This document shows, in pieces, positions 13,979 through 26,167 of a DNA stretch of 28,174 nucleotides. Source of the DNA: Paramecium octaurelia (lineage: Eukaryota; Ciliophora; Oligohymenophorea; Peniculida; Parameciidae); contig CAJJDP010000173.1 of NCBI GenBank assembly GCA_905182995.1, positions 28,526 to 56,699 of the forward strand, written 5' to 3'. Each line of letters opens with the position of its first letter. The stretch's first letter is position 1. The position numbers and the translations under genes were made by a program. The notes beneath the pieces were generated by a model, which was given only the letters and a program-made list of their open reading frames with translations, did not search any database and was not told the DNA's origin.

Positions 13979-15345
13979 TAAAATCAAGTTTTATACTATT
14001 GAATTCTTTGATATTTTATTAATTATTAATGTTAATTGGTTTAATGTTATTTATAACAACCACTTTTAGAGTTATATCATCAGGCATATAGTGCTACACA
14101 ACGAAATATTATTAAAGATAGCTTCAAAAATTATTAAAAAGTATTATCCTCTTCTCATTTATAGTTTTTAAAATCATAGAATTTGTTTGTAATTTTCTTT
14201 TTTTTTCTATCTCTTGTAAATTCTATTCTTACTCAGAGATACTGATGGAATGGATAGGGCAGTTAATTCATCTATGATGTAAACAAACAATAAATTCTAT
14301 TTTATTGCTTAACAATATCTAACAACCAGATTAAAAAAATACTTTGCTTCAGGTGTTTTTATAGGTAGAATTTTATTTTCAGATATTTTAAAAAAATTGC
14401 CGTTAAATATTAATTTTAATCTTATATTTATTTAATAATATCTTTTTCTTTTGGGGGCATCTTATTTAGTGTTGTTTCGCTAAAGTAGTAGTGATAAAAT
14501 AAGGTTTTACTAAAATTAAACTTAAATAAGACAAATTTCATCCATAAAAACTCTTAGTGGCTAACTGAAAGGTGGGGATAAAATTTATTTTATAGAAATC
14601 TAATGCTATATAATGCTTTAGTTGATAATTTTTTATAATTTGAACTTATTTTAGCCATTGATTGGAAATTTAAGCATAACTCTAATATGTCATTCTTATT
14701 AGGAACAGATGTTTAATATAACCCACTTTAATTTGGTTTAGTTCTATACTTCTAAATACAGATTCGTTTCATAGAAAAAATAATACAATCATAAACTTTA
14801 TTTACGTAGGGATTATATGGAAAGGCATATGAAAATTAATGTTGAAGAATCTTGGTCAAGATTAATTGCCTTTCTTATTGGAATTAAGCATAGCCTCTTT
14901 ATCAGTACAGTTCCTTCAAAGTTTCTTTAATTTGATTTTCATAAGTTTATATAGCTCTTTATCCTAACCTCTTACTATATTATCTTATAACTTAATTAAT
15001 CCCTTTCCCAGTTGATGATCATTAATTATTATCAAATGATGTTCTAAAAATATTTTTATCTATCATGATATATATAAATTTTGATTTTAAATTGAAATAT
15101 TTTTCAACTTATTTTTGATATTATCAATCCCTTAGATCCTGATCCTCTAGTAATTCAGTCTTTCTTATAAGATTACGTTAAACTTTGATCAAGCGAAAAA
15201 GTCAGAGTTATAATTACTCAGTTTTTTTATTGAACAATAATAGAGATTTTTAGATAATTAAAGTAAGAATACTATATTTTATTTCTAGTTCATTATTAGA
15301 TCTCGATTTCTTTGGCGCTATGATCTTCAATCTTTTATTTAAGAA
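13979..15345 (+). repeat. 1367-bp direct repeat, copy B
   Basis: Second copy of 12611-13977, apparently identical to it and in the same orientation. Unique sequence resumes at 15346. The absence of any observed substitution in such A+T-rich DNA argues for an assembly duplicate or a very recent event. No terminal inverted repeats or target-site duplication mark it as a mobile element. Confidence 0.95.
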
Positions 15346-15968
15346 TTTAAAAGCATTCTATATTATTAAATTTTAGATATTTGATCCCTCAATTTATTTT
15401 TGTTAAATGTAATTCTGCGAATATCATTCTAAAATTTAGAGTTTCTTTTGATTGTTAATTTTTCCTGAAATAAATTCGGTTTAAATTGCTCGAATGTTAT
15501 TCTCTCATTAATTATTAAAATGGGAAATTTCTATAATAAAGCTAAATTTAAAGGTTAAGAACAAAAAAAAATAAATTATTATTTATTTAGTTCTTAGTTA
15601 TTATTTTAATGATAACAGAAATATGATTTTTCTTCTCACAAGTTACAAATAAAAGTTTAAAAATGAATTTTAACATTCTCTTATGAGTCGAAGTACTTAA
15701 GTACCAAAAAACCTTCTTTATTCAATGGTTAGATAATAAATTCCAGTGGATGAACATGATATTTTCTTGTAAATTTATCGGTGTAAAAATTGCTAAATCA
15801 TTTTGTGTGATGGAATTTGATTAATTAAAATTAAGAGGTATTTTAAAATATCCCTTTGAATTACAGTTTCTATTATTTGCTCACTTCTTTTACATTAAAA
15901 TATAAATAAAAGATATCAATAATTTTTGTATACTTTCTTTAATATTGCTATTGAAACACCTCTACAAT

Positions 15969-16021
15969 AATCACTGATGTAATTATAAAAATACTTTCCC
16001 TTGTAAAGACAATCAGTGATT
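15969..16021. repeat. Inverted repeat with 10-bp arms
   Basis: AATCACTGAT (15969-15978) and ATCAGTGATT (16012-16021) are perfect reverse complements separated by 33 bases. Inside and just outside the arms, TAATTATAA and TTATAATTA form a further partial pairing. No gene is adjacent and no function is apparent. Confidence 0.55.
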
Positions 16022-19000
16022 TATAATTAAAAATGAGGACTACTGATTGTTTTCATCAACAGAAGGAGATATTACAAATTTTAACATGAAAGATATATCT
16101 TTTCTTAAGTTTCTGGTGGAATTCAAATTATTCTATTTAGTTAGTAATAACTCCAATTAAATATTAGTAACGAAAGACATACGGCCTATAGTCTTTTGAG
16201 TATATTTTTAACTTGTCCAATAAATGCTTATTATGAATTTCTTAACTTTCATCGTCTTCAAGAGTAGATGTTCGACAAAATTTGCAAGGGAAACTGAAAA
16301 TTCACAAATTTATTTAGTGCTTCAAAATTTCTACCCTTTATATCAGTATATAGAGGGTGTTTAGTAAATCTATATAAATAATCCTTAAAATACTCGAATG
16401 AACTTCTCAATTAAAGGATAGAAGAGGCAAATGCAGAAATTGGATCAATTGATTCAGCTTAAAAAGGGCATCATATTGAAGAAGTTCTATCTTCCCAAAA
16501 AAAATAATGCTTAGTTTTAACCAAAGGTTATATATTTAAAGTGATGGCAATTAGATATTTTAAGATAAACCCTTAATAAGTAATACTTTTGCAATTAGTA
16601 AAAATGTCTAATACACATATTTTGTATGGTATCTAATTATTATTAGATGTGGGCAGGCTTTTGGGTTTGATGAAGAACATTACCCAGATAAAAAGTTTAT
16701 GATTAATGTTGTATTTATATTGAATTTTTCCCATCAACTGTTTAAAGTTCGATACAACACTGTGTATCAAAGATCTTAAGTAAATTCTTTCAAAATGTAT
16801 TAGTATCATACAATTTTCAACACATCCCTCATAGTAAATAAGCTTATGGTTATTTTAAAAGATCGAGAACATAGCCTATTGTGTATAAGAAATCACTCTC
16901 TTAAATTAAGTTTTGAACAAGAAAATAGATTTTAAAAAAACCAAATATAAAAAATAAATTCAAGAGTTTGAGAATTCAAAAATTTACGAAGTATAATAAT
17001 CTTGAATAGGAGAGAATGAACGAATTAGATTGATAATACTTTAATGACTTTGAAAATTATTTTTAACAATTATAAATTATGTTCCATGAATACATTCTAT
17101 TTGTGATTGGAGTGTTGCTATTAATCAGAGAAATAATATCAAACAAACTGATGCAGATTAAAAGAGAGAATTGAAATGCTTAATTCTAGAAAAGTATCAA
17201 ATAAATAAATAAAAATATAACTGTAAAATAAACTCATTTAATACAGACTTTTCAATCATTAATATAACAGATTATATGATAAAAATTGAGAGTGTAATTA
17301 GCTTGAATGTAATTTACATTTATATTTTGGATAATTGCATAGAATTTTCAAAATAAAAAGACCTTTCATAAGTATGAAATATAAATGAAACCAAGGGAAA
17401 TCAGTTATTAGAAAGTTTTCTGCTTGATTAATTTATATTGGTAAAAGTTATTAATAAAATATCACAAAAATTTAGAATAGAATAATTTGCAGCTTTAAAA
17501 TTAATTGAATAAAGAAATTTTAAATAGGTTGCAGATCTGAACAAGGATGAAAAAAATTATATTACTGAAATTTGTAATTAGAAAGTATCAAACTTTAAGA
17601 TATTTAATAGTACTATTTTTTAAAGCATTTATAAAGTAATTCCCCATACAAGGAGGTATCTACTCATTTTGAAAAATCATGCATTTAAGCTAAAAATTAA
17701 CAAAATAATTCAATTAAAATCTTTACAGATATTTGAAAAAAATTTATCAAATAATCGTTATCGTAAATTTTCTTTTGGGTATCATTTTTGCAGCATTTTT
17801 AGCCCTCTGCTCAAACAACATTGATCTTTGGATATACTCTTAATTTTAAAGACTTTATGAATAAAGGATGATATGTAATATTTTTCTTAAACCCTAATTT
17901 GAGTAATACATTAATCCTAAAGAGTAATTAAGCGTATAGGATTTTATCAAATCTTTTAATGCCGATGTGTATCGTTGGAATTTATATTGAAAATTTTTGA
18001 CATCCATTAAATTTTAATCAGTTTCTTTTTTGGAGAAAACTTGAATCTGTTAGAAGATGAATTCAAGGGTTTTAATTTATTTAATTTGTCAAATAATTCC
18101 AATATAAGAAATTTTGTCTTAGAAATATTTCTCTTGAAAAAATATGGAAAATCTTATTAATCCTGAGCTTGGGTTAGCCAAAAAGATTTATAGTTGAATT
18201 TCAGTTTAGTAATGTTGACAATTAAAAAAAAACGTAATTAATAGAATATCAATTCTTATGGAATAGCAGTCAAAATATCAACACTTTTTTTGGATTTTTT
18301 TATGGAGAAGGCTCTAGAAACAACCTGAGTATAAATGGTACTCTTGATTGATGAAGGTCAAGATTATAAGAAGGTATTTATTAAAATAAAATACTACAAT
18401 CTCAGGCAAACGAAATTTCAAGTGAAATGCAATAATATAATGGAATATTGGATGCTTAAGATAAATTTTACTCAATTGAAATCTGCAATCTTGAGATGAT
18501 ATCAGATATGAATTTTGATCACTTGCATTTTTTATTCAATATTAAGCAAGAAAAATAGAGTTAAGATTGAATAAATAAGTCTTAATACATAGAATGGTTA
18601 TAGCTTTGTAATAATTTTTTTTTAAATTATTTACTAGTTATTGTAACACATGCTTTTTAAAATTCACCTGCTCACTTTTCGAATTAATTTTTTTTGCTTA
18701 GTTTTTAGTGAAAATCATGAGAATCATAAAATATTTAATCCTTAAGGTGGTTAACTGCTTAAGACTTTTAAGTTTTACTAAATAAGTTTATAGATATAGT
18801 AAGGCAAAAATCTTTATTATTTATTATTTTTCTGTTATTTTTAAGAATCTGGCACAACTTTTAGTTTATAAGATATGTATTATTTGTACCTAGTTTAATT
18901 TTTCTATAAATATAGATCAAACTTAATGACAAATTAGACATTCAAATAACTTCTAAATCAAATTTCTATATATGAGACAGAGATTTTAAAGTGAAATGGT

Positions 19001-19340
19001 ATAGGGATGAAGAAAAACATCTTTATTAAATTTGTAAATGAAAATACTCTCATATTAAAATTTCAATTATTATAATAATAAATCAAAAGCGGTTAGAAGA
19101 ACATTATACCATAATATTTCTCTAAATGATATATATATAGTGTAAATGAAGGATTCTGCTAATGAGAAGAAAGCATAAGACTATGATTATAGGAGGAATC
19201 CCAGTAGTTAAGAGCAATATCATCTAGTGATGGAGTTTAATACTTAGGTGAAATCTCATAGATCAGGATATGAATTTTATTATTGTACGATACAATAACT
19301 GAAAGAGAGATTTAATTTTTCTTTTGGATTATAACCTGCG

Positions 19341-19370
19341 AATTGCAAATACAGTAGCATATTTGCAATT
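19341..19370. repeat. Perfect 11-bp hairpin, 8-nt loop
   Basis: AATTGCAAATA (19341-19351) pairs perfectly with TATTTGCAATT (19360-19370) around the loop CAGTAGCA. It lies inside the weak coding-like frame 19146-19532, so either that frame is not coding or the hairpin is incidental. It could also be a palindromic protein-binding site. Confidence 0.6.
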
Positions 19371-22300
19371 ATTAATATTTTAATACTAATGATTGTTCCA
19401 AACACAATAACCATGTATTCTTATGTTTCAACTCATTTCATATTTATCATCTCTTATTCCAGAGTAATCGGCAATAAATTGTAGACAATTGACTAAAGCT
19501 ATTAAGCAATTCAAAAGAAGATATGGCACTGAAGATACTTCCACATCCAACAATTGAGGAAGAGAGTTATTTCTGAATAGGGTTGGCAAAATTCAATGCG
19601 CAAAAGACCAGGATTTTCTATTAATGCTTAAATGTAATTTAGGACTGTTTTATGGAGAATGAACAAAGGTTATTAAGTTGTATGCACATGAAGGGAGGAC
19701 TGTTTGATATTCATCCTTTATGAATATTGAGATATATAAATTAAGTTATGTTGTATTAGCTGAGTGAGGCTGAAAATCTGAAGGATAATTTGTTGAAGTG
19801 GACCTCCATCTCAATATCTTTAAGGCATTGGAGAAGAAGTAGTTTGCTTTGAGATTGGCTATATTTACTTGGTTAGTAGTAAATCCATAAAAATAAAAAG
19901 GAAAATTGAGATACAATTAAATGGTGTACCCCATATATATATTAGTGATATTCCATATACACGGAACTACTTCCGATGAGATAGGAGAAAGTATAGAAAA
20001 TTATTATTTTTTATAAAGTGAATGACAAGCAATTAACTTAAAAGAATAGTTTTTAGCATTATTCCATGAAAAAGAAATTTGATTCCATAGACATAAGGTT
20101 TTATTTGACGCTTGAGTATATTATGATAATCCTAAGCATGAATATGTTTTTGACAGTTGTCATCAAAAGACAAACTCTGCCAATGCCAAGGGTATTATTA
20201 CAAAATTATTAGTTGTAAATAGAACAGAATTTAAATCTAAAAATTATCAATTTTACCTGTCATGAATAAATTTGATATTATAATTATGAGATCCGTGATT
20301 TGTGAAATAAATTTAATTCTTCTTTCAGTATCATAAATTTAATAACTACAATATTCAAAATTATAATAATGCCGAGATTGTTTCTAATTATTTGTAGAAG
20401 TTTAAAATGTGCGATAATGGATCATCATTGCAAAGTCTTACTTTTAAACTATGCTTTGCTAGAGAGAAAGAGAGCAACTAGCATCATTAACAACTAATTT
20501 TAAGTTGATCTTCTAATTCATAAATTCTGCATTTTGATGGAAACCACTGATTTTAATGGGTAGGCTCTGTCCTCTCATTTTTAGGAAGTACAGCTTAATA
20601 TCAGTGGTTAAACAAAGTTAAATTTCCTTCCTATAATAGGCTTTGCTCGCTCAGTCAGTCGCTCTTAAATAATCACTAACCATGAGATGAGCCATCTTGT
20701 ACTAAATCAAACTTGAATTTATATAATTTATCTTATTAACGACATTAAATTATAATCTAAAATATTTTTCAAATCATAAAATCATATACTGGTACTCATA
20801 TGTATGAGTATATTTTGAAAACAATTACTATGCTATATTAAAATAAAGTTTCTCCTTTTTGAGGTTTTTTTCAATTACATACATGTCTTCGGAAACTACT
20901 CTGCCAAGTATTTTGAAAATAATTTTAAGTGTCATCACCATCTTTGAATGACATACATTAATATTAATTTATACTTGAGGAATTAATATTGATATAATAT
21001 TAACCAATTTCTTCGTTATAAATGAAATCCTGTATAATAATAACAGAATTTTTATAGTTAAGTGTTTGATTCACTTCGATTAAGTGTATACTTTGGCAAA
21101 TTATTGAATTCTTAACAAATCTTTGTTATCTGTAGTCGAGGTTATCCTACGCTCCAAATGGTCTTGCTTTATGATACGTTCATTTTTTTCATCTAGATAA
21201 GACTTGTTTTTTATGGGTTTTTCTCCAGAAATAATAGCAGTAATATAACACATTTTACCTACATTAGGCAACCTTTTTTTTTTGAATATTTCTCGTAGTT
21301 TGATACTTATTCTTTAAGATATTGCTTGTATATTGATGCTTATTTATTAACAGTCTTAGGACTCATTCTCATCATAAAAATCTACCTTTTACAAAACAAA
21401 TCTCATTTTTGAATTAAAAAGGCCAGATGAATATTGCTACCAAAATTAAAGTTACCTAAAAATTTGCAATTTAATAAAGTAGATATTTTTATTATAATGC
21501 TATGAAAAACTAAAATAAAAGTAAACCTCTCCTAAATTAGCCCTAAGTGGCAAATATTTTGTTAGGGTAAAATTATCATGGTACAAGTATTTTTGATGGT
21601 GAAACCCATTTTAATAGTATTCATAGTATATAGTTATTTTAAATTATTGGTTTTTTTAACACTCTACGATAAAATTTATCGAGAGATTACCTAAAAAAAT
21701 ATATTTCTATTTTAAATAAGTATTCATTCTAATATCCTAGAAACGTCAAAACTAGAGCATTAATAAATTTGATCTATTAACAGATTTCAAGAATGAGATA
21801 TTTCTAACTAAAATTATCTAAGGCATCTGATTTGTATTTTTATTTGAAAAATGAAGATTAACTGTTTAATTTTGAAAATAAATTAATTAATTTATGCTTT
21901 TATTATTTTTGCTATTTGATATTCATATTTTTAAATATCTAATAAGGAATATTCTACATTTAATCAAATTATTGGCATTTTACTCCAGTTTAAATTATAC
22001 TTTTCTACATATTTAGCATTTGAACTTGATATCCCATCTATATTTTGAAATAATAAAGATTAAAAGTAATATATTTGTGATTTGATTATGATTATGATAT
22101 GATTGAGTTTGTATTGTGATCACTAGATGCTTTCCTCAATGCAATAATATTTGGAAACATACTGCCATTTTTTAATGAAATGGCTTCTCTCAAATATAAA
22201 TAAATTAAGTGTTAGATAATTATCAAATTGGCAAATCTTTAATTCTAATTTTTTGTTAAATCTAAATTCTCCAAAAGTATTTGAGTTAAAAATTTAACAT

Positions 22301-23725
22301 TTTGATATTATAGTTATTTATCCATACTTATAAATGAGGGCTTCGTCTTAATTATATAATTTGATTATAAGAATGCAAAATTACTAAGAATAGTATATTT
22401 AACATTTAGGGATTACCATCTCTAGAAAAAAATGTAAATCAATTGAAAAGTATATAGAGGGCATTCGAGAATTAATAATGTATTTCACATTATGTTAACC
22501 TTTTTATATCAGATAATTAAGTCTTTTTAAACTGAAGAATTAGAGTATCTTGTTAGTGAAATCTCAGCTTTTGGAATGTTCACTCATACCCTTGGACCTA
22601 TGTAAAGATTACCAGAGATATAATTTCAATCAAGTTATGTTCGAAAATAACAATTCAAATTGTTGTTAGTTGAAATAGCTTCAATGAAGATATTTCCTTT
22701 CTTATATTATAGTGAAAGGAATACTAAATTAAAGAGAAATACTTATAAGAGATAAATTTAGGACAAAGTGGGAATTAAAGAAAGGATTTTTTCTTTCAAT
22801 TGAAAAAGTCTCTTAAATTAAATTTAATTCATATATATCATCAAATTATGTTACTCACTTTTCAAGCAATATATAGTGAATCAATGAGGGTCATTTCTAT
22901 TTGGGGGATTCAAAATTTTCAAAATAATTATGTAATAAGTTATGAGATTAGAATGATGTAATTAGGAAAAGTTATTAGAATAAGCTCATATCAGTAGATT
23001 TAATCAATTTTACCACAATCAGGGTAATTAAGAGAGTTTGTTGACGAAAGTAGCAGAGAGATTACTATATCCGATATAAAAAGGCTTTCGGCTTTATTGT
23101 GAAAAGGAGGTTTGGAAGTTAAAATGAAAGTTATGGAATTAATCAAATAAATTTTTTGAAGAAAAATTCATAAATATCAAAATTTCATATATATAATTTA
23201 ATAATGGTCATTCTTGGATGCATTTCCTAATTTATATTTCTTTCGATGCTTAATCCTAAGTAATCAAATATTTTCCATCATCAATCATTTGCCCAAATAA
23301 GCATTCTTTATAAATTGAATAGCTTACTCAACTTGAAACTCATCATTATCTGTCTTTCTTATTAAATTGATAAAATTATTACACTTGCCCACAAGGAACT
23401 ATTTTGATTTAATATAACATTAAGGGAATATGTATAATCATCATCACTTTTATTTACAGTAATATATTTAGTGTTCGTGAACTATTTAGTCACACAATTC
23501 ATCTCATAAACATACATTTGATTGCCTTTATAAGATTGAAATGTGAAAAGATTATCTATGATAAACATAATCGCAAACCTTAAAAATCAAATTCAATATT
23601 TTATATTACCATCCACTTTGTATTCTATTCTGAATATTCAAATACTAATATTAATTTATTCCCTCCACTAGAAATAACTTTATTTTATTTTTCATTTAAA
23701 CTTAATTAATAAATTCAATCTTTAT

Positions 23726-23751
23726 GATCTGTTATTGTTTATTAACAGATC
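23726..23751. repeat. Perfect 9-bp hairpin, 8-nt loop
   Basis: GATCTGTTA (23726-23734) pairs with TAACAGATC (23743-23751) around the loop TTGTTTAT. It lies in gene-poor A+T-rich sequence, and no neighbouring gene suggests a terminator or operator role. Confidence 0.55.
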
Positions 23752-25452
23752 AATTCCTATTGCTTTGTCGAAAACCTAATAGTCTTATCATCACTATTTG
23801 ATATAAAAATATCTACGTTATCATTCATAATTAAAAAATTTATACGATCATAGTGTTGTTTAATTGTTTATGAACCAAACCAATAATTATGATGATTCAT
23901 TAACCAAATCAAAGTAGATCCGTTCTCATTTCCAGATATTAACTAATTTGATCTTTTCATGAAATATCAAGTAGTCACATTACTATCATGTTAATATAAG
24001 ACTTGTTTTACTTCAACATTCTTTCTATGAATTCATATATTTTTGTTAAACTATAACATCCAGTTGCTACAATTGAGCAATCTTTATTAAAAGCAACTGC
24101 ATAACACCTTTCCTTTTATTTAATTGACTTTTATTTGATGAGTTCAAATTTGAATGTTTTAATTTATTAAAAGCTATGATTATTCTTAAATTAATTTGGT
24201 TGTTGAAAGTTAAGTATTATTTTAGTTCAAATTTGATTAATTCTTCATTTTTTTCAGTATTTTGTTTATAATTGGTTTTACTTATTCAATTAATTGTTTA
24301 AGTTGTAAAAATAACACATTTTCTTAATCTTGTATTTAACATAAATCTTTTATGAATTTATCAAACCTTGATAATCCTAATTCAGGGATCTAATTAATGT
24401 TAAAGTTATAATAAGTGTAGAACTAATTTATCAGGCTATCAATAAAAACTTTAAGCTCTTGGGGATTGTTAAAGACATTTTAATTTTAATGATTCTCTGT
24501 TAAATCCTTTCATTTACAAGATCAACATTTAAAGATGTTTGCCATGAAGAGGCTAGCAAAATTACAATAGGGTCTCTAATTTCGGCATATAATATCTATG
24601 CAAATCCCTATTATTTATTGATTTTGATGATCAACTCAAGTACATCTAACTTGCATTCTCTATCTCTATTAAAATTAATATTATATATTTAATTATTGTA
24701 ATCGTTTTAAATTAGCTGTCTTCATAGTGATCATTACCTAATGATCAAATAACTTAACATTTCCCATTTTTAAGGAAATATCAAAAAAACCGTTCTTATA
24801 TCTGGATGATTCTAAGAAGAATAAAGGAAGAGGTTTAATTGCAATCCAACATGAGATGTTAATCTAAAGACAATATTGAATATCTGAAAATAAATGATCG
24901 ATTACAGAATTCAAAACCAATAGAAAGAATATCTATTAGAGATTTAGATTATGAATGATCCATTACTAATTAAATGTAATTATTTTTGAATGTTCCGTCT
25001 ATGAATTATTTTAGAAAATTACAAAAAGTATTAGAAGATGCTTCCTTGTTTACAAATTCAGCATTTATTGCTTTTTGGGGCTTTGAATAGAATTTGTATA
25101 AAATTTAAATTTATTTTTAAAACTATTACTACTTCGCATTATCACTTAATGATGTATAGTTCTAGTATAAGTGGGATAATATATGAACCCGAAGAAACAT
25201 ATCTTACTAATAAGTAGAACAAGTGAAAAATAATGAAGCTATATTAGTATGTAATGAGCTTAATATAAAGGAGCCTATCTTTCTAATAAACTAATTCTAG
25301 CTTAAACTTTATACTTAACTTTAATTGCTATTCATTACAACTACACTATACTTATTACAAATACATCAAAGCTTAACCTTACCTCTTTTCTTAATTTTCC
25401 TTTCTGGGTAAACCTGAAGACATTAGCCTGAATCTTCTTAAAGATAACCTTA

Positions 25453-25914
25453 ATGAGAATTGACTTTTGTATTTATTCCAATCAGTTCCTGAATTCCTTT
25501 GACCTTAATGATTAAAATCTGTCTTAAGTGCCACTATCTAGTGCCTTTTTGGAAGTCACCAGAAGAAGCATTTTGGTAGTATCAGCAATATGAGAAGGAT
25601 CTAACTAGCTCTTCTTTCCAAGAGAAAATCAAATAACTGTTATTGTCAAACGACTTTTTATAGATGAACTATTAATTTCGATATATCATATGGATCTGCA
25701 TGCAGTTCTGTTAAAAAATTCTGTAAATTTCCCCATCTATTTTTCTTAATTTAATTTCTCATTAACAATGTTAAGAAAGTATCAGATACTCATTGACCGT
25801 AGCCCCTATTTTATTAAGTAATAATTCATTTTAAACCTTGACCAAGGCATTTCTCTTTTACCAAACTTACCCAACAATGTATTCAATGATATAGAAAACG
25901 TTGCTTTATAATGA
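25453..25914 (+). CDS. Unrecognised ciliate-code gene or 3' gene fragment with a possible 30-nt intron
   Basis: The frame from ATG 25453 to TGA 25912-25914 is interrupted once by TGA 25591. That TGA lies inside a potential 30-nt intron (25579-25608), so splicing would leave one frame of about 143 residues. In 25594-25914 I counted G at codon positions 1/2/3 as 19/8/8, the clearest coding bias outside the B-box genes. The product is rich in Leu, Ile, Phe and Asn, with no signal peptide and no motif I recognise. The same frame is also open before the ATG (about 25257-25430, ended by a TGA) and after the stop (25915-26124), so this may be the end of a longer, partly decayed gene. It precedes the B-box pair on the same strand. 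Function unknown; it could be a chance frame. Confidence 0.38.
25579..25608 (+). other. Candidate 30-nt intron
   Basis: The segment begins GTATCA and ends CTAACTAG. It is a multiple of three long and holds an in-frame TGA (25591-25593). Paramecium introns are mostly about 20-34 nt with GTA...TAG ends, and those of length 3n tend to carry an in-frame TGA, which marks unspliced transcripts for decay. An alternative donor three bases upstream (25576) would give 33 nt. This is inferred from pattern alone. Confidence 0.35.
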
Positions 25915-25935
25915 TATACATTTAAATCTTATAAA

Positions 25936-25993
25936 TCAACTGTTTATGGGAAAGCATAATGTAAACCTTCGGAAACCATTACATAACAGTTGA
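25936..25993. repeat. Imperfect inverted repeat just after the 25453-25914 frame
   Basis: TCAACTGTTTATG (25936-25948) pairs with CATAACAGTTGA (25982-25993), with one bulged T. The interior contains a weaker pair (AATGTAA against TTACAT). It starts 22 bases after the TGA at 25912, so it could shape the 3' end of that transcript, but no function is shown. Confidence 0.4.
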
Positions 25994-26142
25994 ACATGGA
26001 GGGAAAATATAAAAGAGTAATTTAAACTTTATTGATAATTAAAAAACATCTTACATTAAACCTTTTGAGATGCAAATTAGAGAGCTCTTTAAATCAACCC
26101 AACATTTAATTTAACCAACTAGCTTGAAGACTTCTCTAGAAT

Positions 26143-26143
26143 N
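26143..26143. other. Single ambiguous base (N)
   Basis: One undetermined base lies 25 bases upstream of the ATG of the first B-box gene. Unlike the N at 13978, I saw no duplicated sequence on its two sides. It may be a masked base or a minimal gap, so the upstream region of that gene should be treated as uncertain. Confidence 0.9.
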
Positions 26144-26167
26144 TATTTTTAATAATGTGAACATCGA

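Larger units (their letters stand above)
15346..25452. other. Long A+T-rich region without a supported gene
   Basis: About 10 kb without a firm gene. Slightly G-richer, coding-like stretches occur at 19146-19990 (a plus frame with ATG 19146 and TGA 19530, followed by stretches where several frames look coding) and 24731-24958 (plus, 75 codons). Both may be exon fragments or gene relics, but neither has a motif and each is within chance length. Three short perfect inverted repeats are listed separately. Confidence 0.45.

Noticed and set aside
12611..15345. The direct repeat as a transposon or biological tandem duplication
   Set aside because: There are no terminal inverted repeats or target-site duplication, no difference was seen between the copies, and the junction is a single N, which fits an assembly overlap better.
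19146..19532. Plus-strand 128-codon ciliate-code frame starting at ATG 19146
   Set aside because: It is plausible in composition, but other frames over the same DNA look equally coding, no motif is present, and the length is within chance.
3655..26130. TGA encoding tryptophan (karyorelict or heterotrich type code)
   Set aside because: Replacing TGA by Trp opens several interrupted frames, but with all three stops reassigned every frame is open. The supported B-box gene contains no TGA in its long C-terminal part and ends in TGA TGA.
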